Shown here one piece after another: positions 1-5,885 of a stretch of DNA of 6,603 nt. Position numbers and translations under genes: made by a program. This stretch comes from an uncultured beta proteobacterium (lineage in GTDB: Bacteria > Pseudomonadota > Gammaproteobacteria > Burkholderiales > Burkholderiaceae_C). Each line of letters begins with the position of its first letter. Positions within the stretch are counted from its first letter, which is position 1. The DNA is taken from NCBI GenBank assembly GCA_903870955.1, contig CAIQEX010000436.1, positions 1 to 6,603 on the forward strand, read 5' to 3'. Under the pieces are notes generated by a model. The model did not search any database, was not told the DNA's origin, and worked only from the letters and a program-made list of their open reading frames with translations.

Positions 1-414
1 CACCTGGCCGACGACGTGCCGGTGGACCGCTGGCAGATCTGCCGCTTTACGCCGCCGAGCAGCGTCATGATTGAAGTCGGCGTGGCCCATGTCGGCAAGG
101 GCGGCTACGACGCGCCAGCCGACAGCAAGGCCTATAGCGTGGTGGTCGACTTCATCACACCGGAGACCGAAACCTCGATCTGGTATTTCTGGGGCATGGC
201 CCGCAAATTCAACCCGCAGGACAAGGCGTTGACAGCCAGCATCCGCGAAGGACAGGGCAAGATTTTCAGTGAGGACCTGGAGATGCTGGAGCGCCAGCAG
301 AAGAACATTCTGGCCCACCCGGACCGCGCCTTGTTGATGCTCAATATCGACACCGGTGGCGTGCAGTCGCGCAAGCTGCTGGACAAGATGATTGCTTCGG
401 AACAAGCCGCATGA
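1..414 (+). CDS. Rieske non-heme iron oxygenase, alpha subunit, vanillate O-demethylase-like (partial, C-terminal part)
   Basis: The reading frame is open from the left edge and ends at TGA 412-414, leaving about 137 C-terminal residues of a protein that in this family is usually near 350. The segment resembles the C-terminal part of VanA-type oxygenases. It has a beta-rich stretch (RWQICRFTPPSS, then VMIEVGVAHVG), a TPETETS-x-WYFWGMAR motif, and a long helical tail with the spaced Q-K-N and D-G-G-V-x-x-R-x-L-D elements typical of the family end. Such enzymes oxidise aromatic substrates, often by O-demethylation, taking electrons from a [2Fe-2S] partner. The Rieske cluster ligands and most or all of the iron-binding His/His/Asp triad lie off the window, so activity and substrate cannot be judged. 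The stop overlaps the next start (ATGA), which indicates translational coupling with the ferredoxin. The family call is fairly firm; the substrate is not known. Confidence 0.85.
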   Translation, partial: HLADDVPVDRWQICRFTPPSSVMIEVGVAHVGKGGYDAPADSKAYSVVVDFITPETETSIWYFWGMARKFNPQDKALTASIREGQGKIFSEDLEMLERQQKNILAHPDRALLMLNIDTGGVQSRKLLDKMIASEQAA

Positions 415-701
415 GCACGACCAGTTCCACGGTTAAAGCCTTTGAAGTGCAGATCAAAAGTTCGGGCCAGATCATCATGATTCCCGAGGACTGCAGCGTG
501 GTGGAGGCGCTCTCGTTTGAGGGCATCGACATTCCCACCTCGTGCGCCCAGGGCATATGCGGCACCTGTCTTACCAAGGTCGTCGAAGGCGTGCCGGAGC
601 ACAAGGACCAGTATCTGACGCCCGAGGAGCAGGCGGCCAACGACCAGTTCACTCCCTGTTGCTCGCGCGCTCTTTCCGCGCGCTTGGTGCTCGACCTGTA
701 G
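411..701 (+). CDS. Stand-alone [2Fe-2S] ferredoxin, like the C-terminal domain of VanB/phthalate dioxygenase reductase
   Basis: This 96-residue plant-type [2Fe-2S] ferredoxin probably passes electrons to the oxygenase encoded just upstream. Cluster ligands are visible as C45-x4-C50-x2-C53 (SCAQGICGTC) and a fourth cysteine, most likely C83 in the PCCSRA motif. The DQYLTPEEQAANDQF stretch and the ending SARLVLDL are typical of the last domain of VanB-like reductases. Those reductases are about 320 residues and carry FMN/FAD and NAD domains before the ferredoxin. Here there is no room for them, because the start ATG 411 overlaps the oxygenase stop and GGAA at 399-402 sits 8 nt upstream as a plausible ribosome binding site. 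The protein is therefore a true small ferredoxin or a reduced form of a reductase, and it needs an NAD(P)H-dependent reductase encoded elsewhere. The fold call is firm; the partner is inferred from the overlap. Confidence 0.9.
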   Translation: MSTTSSTVKAFEVQIKSSGQIIMIPEDCSVVEALSFEGIDIPTSCAQGICGTCLTKVVEGVPEHKDQYLTPEEQAANDQFTPCCSRALSARLVLDL

Positions 702-723
702 CGCGATTTGTAACCTGATCGCG
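702..723. other. Inverted repeat directly after the ferredoxin stop
   Basis: CGCGAT (702-707) and ATCGCG (718-723) are perfect 6-bp arms around a 10-nt loop, starting at the base after the TAG stop. No T-run follows, so it is not a standard intrinsic terminator. It could help stabilise the 3' end of the upstream transcript or be a protein site. The arms are short and chance cannot be excluded. Confidence 0.3.
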
Positions 724-740
724 TGCGGGTGACTGCTGAG

Positions 741-770
741 GCAAGTGACAGCGGCTGCCGCTAAACTTGC
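741..770. promoter_or_regulatory. Nested dyad immediately upstream of the pyrF start
   Basis: Two concentric perfect inverted repeats are visible. The outer arms are GCAAGT (741-746) and ACTTGC (765-770); the inner arms are AGCGGC (750-755) and GCCGCT (757-762), with one base between the inner arms and a 3/2-nt internal loop between the pairs. The element ends 3 nt before the pyrF ATG at 774. As RNA it would form a hairpin against the start codon; as DNA it could be an operator or a factor-dependent terminator for the oxygenase-ferredoxin genes. No T-run follows. The symmetry is seen directly; the role is inferred. Confidence 0.5.
762..767 (+). promoter_or_regulatory. Possible -10 box for pyrF (tentative)
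   Basis: TAAACT begins on the last base of the inner dyad's right arm and runs into its outer right arm. It lies 6 nt before the pyrF ATG, which would place transcription start at or next to the A of ATG and give a leaderless message. That would fit the lack of a Shine-Dalgarno sequence close to the start. No convincing -35 hexamer was found at 16-18 bp upstream, so this is only a suggestion. Confidence 0.2.
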
Positions 771-773
771 CCC

Positions 774-1625
774 ATGACCTTTATTGAACAACTGCGCAAG
801 GCCGAGCGCATCAACGGCTCTCTTCTGTGCGTGGGGCTGGACCCGGAACCAGCCAAATTTCCCACCGCCGTGAAAGGCGACACCAGCAAGATTTACGACT
901 TTTGCGCGGCCATCGTCGATGCCACGGCCGACCTGGTAATTGCCTTTAAACCGCAGATCGCCTACTTTGCCGCCCACGGCGCCGAGGCGCAGTTGGAACG
1001 CCTGATGGCGCACATGCGCCGCACGGCACCCGATGTGCCCGTCATCCTGGACGCCAAGCGTGGCGACATCGGCAGCACCGCCGAGCAGTACGCCAAGGAA
1101 GCCTTTGAGCGCTACGGTGCCGACTGCGTCACTTTGTCACCCTTCATGGGCTTTGACTCGGTGGAACCCTATCTGAAGTACCACGGCAAGGGTGCCTTCC
1201 TGCTGTGCCGCACCTCCAACCCCGGCGGCGACGATTTGCAAAACCAGCGCCTGGCCGATCTGGCCGGACAGCCCACGCTGTTCGAACACATTGCCAGTCT
1301 GGTGCAAGGCCCGTGGAACTTGAATGGCCAACTCGGGCTCGTAGTTGGCGCCACCTATCCCACGGAGATCGAGCGGGTGCGCAAGGTTGCGCCGACCGTG
1401 CCGCTGCTGATCCCCGGTGTCGGTGCTCAGGGCGGCGATGCCGTGGCTACGGTGAAGGCTGGCTATCGCGCAGCGAATGGCGAAACCACGGCACCCATCG
1501 TGGTCAATTCCTCGCGCGCCGTGCTGTATGCCTCGTCAGGGGACGACTTCGCGCACGCCGCACGCACGGCTGCCATAGCCACGCGCGACCAATTGCGCGA
1601 AGCACAGGCCGCATCTGCGTCATAG
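774..1625 (+). CDS. pyrF: Orotidine-5'-phosphate decarboxylase, type 2
   Basis: PyrF converts orotidine 5'-monophosphate to UMP, the last step of de novo UMP synthesis, in the cytoplasm. The 283-residue length fits the longer type 2 (mycobacterial-like) subfamily rather than the roughly 240-residue E. coli type. The catalytic D-x-K-x-x-D signature is seen at D93-K95-D98 within [16 protein letters not shown], with the supporting residues D23 (CVGLDP) and K59 (IAFKPQ). Later family motifs are [28 protein letters not shown] and [11 protein letters not shown], covering the rest of the TIM barrel and the phosphate-binding end. ATG 774 gives the usual MTFIEQL-type N-terminus. However, no Shine-Dalgarno sequence lies at normal distance: the nearest is TGAGG (737-741), on the far side of a nested dyad. 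The GST-family gene follows after 42 nt on the same strand and may be co-transcribed. Identification is firm. Confidence 0.97.
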   Translation: MTFIEQLRKAERINGSLLCVGLDPEPAKFPTAVKGDTSKIYDFCAAIVDATADLVIAFKPQIAYFAAHGAEAQLERLMAHMRRTAPDVPVILDAKRGDIGSTAEQYAKEAFERYGADCVTLSPFMGFDSVEPYLKYHGKGAFLLCRTSNPGGDDLQNQRLADLAGQPTLFEHIASLVQGPWNLNGQLGLVVGATYPTEIERVRKVAPTVPLLIPGVGAQGGDAVATVKAGYRAANGETTAPIVVNSSRAVLYASSGDDFAHAARTAAIATRDQLREAQAASAS

Positions 1626-1667
1626 GGTATCGCGCAGCAAGCGCTTGAAAAAGGAAGACAACACACC

Positions 1668-2291
1668 ATGAAACTTTTAAGCGCACACCGCGCCCCCAAT
1701 CCACGTCGCGTGCTGATGTTCATTGCCGAAAAAGGCATTGCGGGTATTGAAGTCAGCAACATCGATCTGAACGCAGGCGCCCACCGCGCGCCGGAGTTTC
1801 TGGCCAAGAGCCCGCTGGCAAAAGTACCTGCACTTGAATTGGATGACGGACGCGTGCTGACCGAAACCCGCGCCATCTGCACCTACCTCGAAGGTCTTTG
1901 CCCCGAGCCCAACCTGATGGGCGTGGATGCTACGGAGCGTGCCTTTGTCGAGATGGCCGACCGCCGCGTGGAACTGACGCTGATGCTGCAGATTGCCAAC
2001 GCCATCCGCCACACACACCCGGGTTTGGTCACACTGGAGCAACCGCAGTTTCAAGACTTCGGCAAATCACAAGCCGAAAAAATGGTCGCTACGGCCAGCG
2101 TGTTTGATCAGTTGCTGCAGCAGCAGGAATGGATGGCCGGCGAGCGCTTCACTATCGCCGACATCACTGCCTTCTGTGGCCTCGAATTTGCGCGGGGGCT
2201 GATGAAGTTTTCACCGGCAGATGTGGGGCTGCATGCACTCCAGGCCTGGCGCGACAAAGTCAATGCACGGGGAAGCGCCAAGGCGGTTTGA
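1668..2291 (+). CDS. Glutathione S-transferase family protein
   Basis: This 207-residue cytosolic GST-fold protein has an N-terminal thioredoxin-like domain (about residues 1-78) and an all-helical C-terminal domain (about 90-200). Visible landmarks are PNPRRVLMFIAEKGI in the first helix, the cis-proline site KVPAL (V53-P54), the glutathione gamma-glutamyl-binding element E66-T67 (ETRAI, where E-S is usual), and the C-terminal N-capping-box motif FTIADI. The position where many relatives have a catalytic serine (S-P-N) reads A9-P10-N11. The protein could therefore use another residue, such as S5, or not be a classical transferase. The start ATG 1668 is supported by AAGGAAG at 1651-1657, about 10 nt upstream. 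It lies 42 nt after pyrF and 51 nt before a strong terminator hairpin. GST genes of this type are often linked to detoxification of electrophiles or aromatic catabolism, but no substrate can be given. Family call firm, function open. Confidence 0.93.
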   Translation: MKLLSAHRAPNPRRVLMFIAEKGIAGIEVSNIDLNAGAHRAPEFLAKSPLAKVPALELDDGRVLTETRAICTYLEGLCPEPNLMGVDATERAFVEMADRRVELTLMLQIANAIRHTHPGLVTLEQPQFQDFGKSQAEKMVATASVFDQLLQQQEWMAGERFTIADITAFCGLEFARGLMKFSPADVGLHALQAWRDKVNARGSAKAV

Positions 2292-2342
2292 TTTCGTAAG
2301 CAATTGCAAAGGGCGATTGCGCTGTCACAGTTTTCTCGTAAG

Positions 2343-2377
2343 CTGAAAAGACTGCCAACGCATGGCGGTCTTTTCAG
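2343..2377. terminator. Strong intrinsic terminator hairpin, probably bidirectional
   Basis: A 14-bp stem pairs 2343-2356 (CTGAAAAGACTGCC) with 2364-2377 (GGCGGTCTTTTCAG). All positions pair in RNA with one G-U, around a 7-nt loop (AACGCAT). The GC-rich core is flanked by AAAA on the left and TTTT on the right, so it reads as a terminator in both directions. It ends the transcript of the GST-family gene and separates it from the DUF1800 operon, whose promoter should then lie at about 2378-2420, unless the hairpin is a leader element. No clear -35/-10 pair was recognised there. Confidence 0.8.
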
Positions 2378-2420
2378 GGGGATTGCCTTGCAGGATGAAA
2401 CGGAAGTCATAGACGCAACT

Positions 2421-4181
2421 ATGACAATTCAGACGCCAGACGCCGTGCGCTCCGAGGTCAAAACTTGGGCCGTTGCAGCGCTGGCTTCCGGCGGTTTAGC
2501 CGCTTGTGGTGGCGGCGGTGGCTCCGATGCGGGCATCAATACCCCGGTGATTCCTGGCAGCAAAATATCGCTCAACACCGCTGGCTATACCCAGTTGGCC
2601 TCCTTGACCGATGCGCAAGTCAGTCGGTTCTTGTTGCAAGCCCAGTTCTCTGTTTCGGACGCGGACAAGGACGCCGTCAAGGCGCAAGGCTACGCGCGGT
2701 GGATCGAAACACAGGTTGCGACTCCCTCCGGCATCCAGGGTTGGGACTGGCTCAATGCCCAGGGCTATGGCGACGTCAACAACACCGCCAATTACTACGA
2801 CAGCACCTCTCCGGGCGACTACATGGTCTGGAGCCAACTCATAGCTGCGCCCGACCCCGCTCGCAAGCGCCTGGCCCTGGCGTTGTCGGAAATTTTTGTG
2901 GTGTCGCTGGTCGGGCTGAATTTCAACTGGCGCAGCCACGCAGCCGCCTATTACTGGGACACGCTGAATACCCACGCCTTTGGCAATTACCGCGATCTGT
3001 TGGGCGCCATGACGCTCAACGTCGCCATGGGCTACTACCTCAACACCAAGGGCAACAAGAAGGCCGACGGACGGGGCAGCCAGCCCGACGAGAACTATGC
3101 GCGCGAGGTGATGCAATTGTTCAGCATTGGCCTCGTCGAACTGAATGCGGATGGCACGCCCCGACTGGACGGCAATGGCAACAAAATCGACACCTATGGC
3201 GCCAGCGACATCAGCAACCTGGCGCAGGTGTTTACCGGTTACGACCTGGACATGACGGGCAACGTCAACACCAGCATTGCGCAAACCGGTGGCGGCACGC
3301 GCACCATTTCCGCCACCACCTTTGCGCGGTTGCCCATGGTGCAGGTGAGCAAATACCACGCCACACTGGAATCCAACTTTCTGGGTATTACGGTTCCTGC
3401 CAATACCCCAGCGATGGATGCCTTGAATATGGCGTTGGACCGGCTTTTTACGCACAACAACACGGCGCCTTTCATCAGCAAACAACTGATTCAACGGCTG
3501 GTCACCAGCAACCCCAGCCCGGCCTATGTGGCGCGCGTTGCGGCGGTGTTTGCGAACAATGGTGCGGGTGTGCGTGGCAGCCTGGCCCACGTCTATGCCG
3601 CCATCCTGCTCGATGACGAAGCGCGTAGCCCTGCGGGCCTCGCCGACCCGCAATTTGGTAAGTTGCGCGAGCCCATCCTGCGTCTGGTGCAATGGGGGCG
3701 CACCTTTGGTGCCACGTCAACCGCAGGCACCTGGAAAATTGGCGACCTGAGCAATGCCGGAACCCAGTTGGGTCAGAGCCCCTTGCGCTCACCGACGGTG
3801 TTCAACTTCTTTCGTCCCGGCTATGTACCGCCAGCCACCGCGCTCACACCAGGAGCGGTGGCGCCTGAGTTTCAGTTGGTCAATGAAAGCAGCGTCGGCG
3901 GCTACCTCAACTTTTTGCAAACCGTGATTTCCAGTGGCATCAGCAGTGGTGACATCAAAGCCAAGTACAGCGCCGAGTTGCCGCTGGCTGGCGATCCCGC
4001 GGGCTTGCTGGCCCGACTCAATGTGGTGCTGTGCGCCGGTCAGCTAACGCCTGCCAGCCAGACGCTGATCCTCACCGCACTCAGCGCCATGCCAGCCAGC
4101 ACCGATCCGCAGAAACTGAACCGCGTCTATGCCGCTGTCCTGATGGTGATGGCATCGGCCGACTATCTGGTGCAGAAATAG
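2421..4181 (+). CDS. DUF1800 family exported lipoprotein
   Basis: This 586-residue protein belongs to the DUF1800 family, which has no established biochemical function. Family hallmarks are the helix RKRLALALSEIFVVS, the core motif PDENYAREVMQLFSIGL (from residue 222), LAQVFTGY, KLREPILRLVQWGR and LRSPTVFNFFRPGY (S457-Y468). The N-terminus has a basic region (R10, K14), a hydrophobic stretch (AVAALASGGLAA) and a lipobox LAAC with Cys29. A poly-Gly linker follows; Gly at +2 rather than Asp suggests sorting to the outer membrane. ATG 2421 is chosen because it puts the lipobox at normal distance. The frame stays open upstream to a TTG at 2304, but that extension would bury the signal peptide and span the terminator hairpin. 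GGAAG at 2402-2406 is a somewhat distant ribosome site; TTG 2388 after AGGGGG is an alternative. The DUF1501 gene follows after 16 nt, so the two form an operon. Confidence 0.9.
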   Translation: MTIQTPDAVRSEVKTWAVAALASGGLAACGGGGGSDAGINTPVIPGSKISLNTAGYTQLASLTDAQVSRFLLQAQFSVSDADKDAVKAQGYARWIETQVATPSGIQGWDWLNAQGYGDVNNTANYYDSTSPGDYMVWSQLIAAPDPARKRLALALSEIFVVSLVGLNFNWRSHAAAYYWDTLNTHAFGNYRDLLGAMTLNVAMGYYLNTKGNKKADGRGSQPDENYAREVMQLFSIGLVELNADGTPRLDGNGNKIDTYGASDISNLAQVFTGYDLDMTGNVNTSIAQTGGGTRTISATTFARLPMVQVSKYHATLESNFLGITVPANTPAMDALNMALDRLFTHNNTAPFISKQLIQRLVTSNPSPAYVARVAAVFANNGAGVRGSLAHVYAAILLDDEARSPAGLADPQFGKLREPILRLVQWGRTFGATSTAGTWKIGDLSNAGTQLGQSPLRSPTVFNFFRPGYVPPATALTPGAVAPEFQLVNESSVGGYLNFLQTVISSGISSGDIKAKYSAELPLAGDPAGLLARLNVVLCAGQLTPASQTLILTALSAMPASTDPQKLNRVYAAVLMVMASADYLVQK

Positions 4182-4197
4182 GCAAGTAAGGAACCCC

Positions 4198-5700
4198 ATG
4201 CATTTGCTGCAACCCGATCTGCATTCGCGCCGCGCGTTTCTCAAGCGTTCGGCCCAACTCGCACTCAGTGGCACGGCATTGCCACTGGCCCTCAATCTGG
4301 CAGCCATGGGTGAGGCGGCTGCGTTCAACGCCACGGCAGGCGACTACAAGGCACTGGTCTGCGTGTTTCTGTATGGCGGCAATGACTACGGCAACACCGT
4401 CGTGCCATATGACAACGCCAGCTACGATTTGTACAGCACCATTCGCGGGGGTGGAGCGGGCCGGACGGCGGGCGGCATTGCGTTGGGTCAGAGCGCCTTG
4501 TTGCCGACGTTGCTGGTGCCGTCCGGAGTGCCGCTGGACTCGATGGGTGTGTCACGCCAGTTCGCACTCAATCCCGGTATGACGGCACTGGCCGCGTTGT
4601 TCAACAGTGGTCAAGCGGCCGTGCAACTCAATGTCGGCCCTCTGGTTAAACCGCTGACGCGCGCCCAATACAACAGCAACGACCATGTGACCTATCCGCG
4701 CCCGCCGCAACTGTTTTCGCACAACGACCAGCAAAGCATCTGGCAGTCGTCTTCACCCGAAGGCTCGACTGTGGGTTGGGGCGGCAACATGGCCGATCTG
4801 GCCTTGAGCCTGAATGCACCATCGACTTTTTCCTGCATGTCGGTAACCGGCAACGCGGTGTTTTTGTCGGGGGACACGGCATTGCAATACCAGGTGAGTA
4901 CCGGGGGGGCCATCAAGATCAATTCGGCCGTGTCCGGTGCATCGGTGTATGGCTCCACGGCCGTTAGCACAGCCATCAATAGTCTGCTCAAACAAAGCCG
5001 CACCCATGTGCTGGAAAACGAATACAACAAGGTCAGCACGCGTGCGCTGGCAGCCGAGTCGTCCGTTACAACAGCCCTGCGCCTGACTGACCCGACGTTG
5101 GGCACGCCACTGGCGACGACCTTTGCGACCGACAGTCTGGCGCAGCAACTGAAGATGGTGGCGCGCCTGATCAAGGGCCGCAGCACCCTGGGTGCCAGAC
5201 GCCAGGTGTTTCTGGTGTCGCAGGGCGGCTTTGATTTGCACGACAACCTGATTCGTGACCACGGCCCCCTGCTGACCAAGGTGAGTGATGCCATGGCCGC
5301 GTTCTATGCCGCCACCGCCGAGATGGGTGTGGCCAGCCAGGTGACGGCCTTTACCGCGTCCGACTTTGGCCGCACCCTGGCGTCCAACGGCGATGGCTCC
5401 GACCACGGCTGGGGCAGCCACCATTTCGTGGTTGGCGGTGCGGTCAATGGCAAGCAGTTTTATGGCACCGCGCCACCGGTCAGCGTGGCCGATACCAAGG
5501 ACAGCAACGGTAACTATTTGCTGCAAAACCAGTGGCACGTGGGGCAGGGGCGTTTGTTGCCCAGCACCTCGGTCGATCAATACGCCGCCACGCTTGCCAA
5601 ATGGTTCGGCGTGGACCCCAGCGAAATGGCCGGCGTGCTACCCAAGATCGTGAATTTTGGGGGCACGGGATATCCGGTGGATCTGGGCTTTATGGCGTAG
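4198..5700 (+). CDS. DUF1501 family protein, Tat-exported
   Basis: This 500-residue DUF1501 protein falls in the alkaline-phosphatase/sulfatase-like superfamily by family knowledge; no substrate is known. The N-terminus carries a textbook twin-arginine motif S-R11-R12-A-F-L-K and a hydrophobic stretch to about residue 36. AAA at 40-42 is a likely cleavage site. Family motifs are FLYGGNDYGNTVVPYD (N62, D63), QGGFDLHDN (D346, H348), SDFGRTL (D389-T393) and DHGWGSHH (D402, H403, H408, H409). These conserved Asp/His residues are candidate metal ligands, which would suit folding with a cofactor before Tat export. TAAGGA at 4187-4192, 5 nt before ATG, is a good ribosome site. It is coupled to the DUF1800 lipoprotein gene just upstream, a pairing seen widely in bacteria. 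A joint role at the cell surface or periplasm is inferred only. Transcription runs into the tandem repeat that starts 17 nt after the stop. Confidence 0.93.
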   Translation: MHLLQPDLHSRRAFLKRSAQLALSGTALPLALNLAAMGEAAAFNATAGDYKALVCVFLYGGNDYGNTVVPYDNASYDLYSTIRGGGAGRTAGGIALGQSALLPTLLVPSGVPLDSMGVSRQFALNPGMTALAALFNSGQAAVQLNVGPLVKPLTRAQYNSNDHVTYPRPPQLFSHNDQQSIWQSSSPEGSTVGWGGNMADLALSLNAPSTFSCMSVTGNAVFLSGDTALQYQVSTGGAIKINSAVSGASVYGSTAVSTAINSLLKQSRTHVLENEYNKVSTRALAAESSVTTALRLTDPTLGTPLATTFATDSLAQQLKMVARLIKGRSTLGARRQVFLVSQGGFDLHDNLIRDHGPLLTKVSDAMAAFYAATAEMGVASQVTAFTASDFGRTLASNGDGSDHGWGSHHFVVGGAVNGKQFYGTAPPVSVADTKDSNGNYLLQNQWHVGQGRLLPSTSVDQYAATLAKWFGVDPSEMAGVLPKIVNFGGTGYPVDLGFMA

Positions 5701-5717
5701 AGGCCGGAGACATCTGA

Positions 5718-5800
5718 ATCCCGCGCCGGGCCGCCCCAAGCGGGATTGGCCCCTTGAGGGGGCAGAGAGCTACGCGCAGCGAGCGAACGTGGGGGCTACT
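5718..5800. repeat. 83-bp intergenic repeat, copy 1 of a tandem pair
   Basis: This copy begins ATCCCGCGCC and ends GGGGGCTACT. It contains two potential hairpins: ATCCCGC (5718-5724) with GCGGGAT (5740-5746), and GCCCC (5749-5753) with GGGGC (5759-5763). No T-run follows. It matches copy 2 at 82 of 83 positions, the difference being G5776 here and A5861 there. Its composition resembles G/C-rich intergenic elements that are scattered through Comamonadaceae genomes; this is from memory and was not tested. It lies between convergent genes, where it may act as a terminator or transcript-end stabiliser. Confidence 0.93.
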
Positions 5801-5802
5801 TG

Positions 5803-5885
5803 ATCCCGCGCCGGGCCGCCCCAAGCGGGATTGGCCCCTTGAGGGGGCAGAGAGCTACGCACAGCGAGCGAACGTGGGGGCTACT
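5803..5885. repeat. 83-bp intergenic repeat, copy 2 of a tandem pair
   Basis: This is the second copy, offset by 85 bp and separated from the first by TG. The hairpins recur at 5803-5809/5825-5831 and 5834-5838/5844-5848. Its right end (CTACT) reaches into the minus-strand regulator gene, supplying two bases of that gene's TAG stop codon (5884-5886). A5861 replaces G5776 of copy 1. Confidence 0.93.

Noticed and set aside
132..1013. Long minus-strand open frame (293 codons) across the oxygenase, ferredoxin and pyrF
   Set aside because: It lies opposite three well-recognised genes, spans their junctions and shows no family motif; long antisense frames are expected in GC-rich DNA.
2465..3616. 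Second plus-strand frame (383 codons) inside the DUF1800 gene
   Set aside because: It is rich in Arg, Gln, His and Trp with no recognisable domain; the overlapping frame carries all DUF1800 motifs.
2496..3692. Minus-strand open frame (398 codons) opposite the DUF1800 gene
   Set aside because: Antisense shadow of a strongly supported gene, with no domain recognised.
4753..5580. Minus-strand open frame (275 codons) opposite the DUF1501 gene
   Set aside because: Antisense shadow; the plus strand encodes the conserved Asp/His motifs.
5718..5885. Tandem repeat as a CRISPR array, insertion sequence or att site pair
   Set aside because: There are only two units with a 2-nt spacer, no transposase or integrase nearby, and no target duplication that could be seen.
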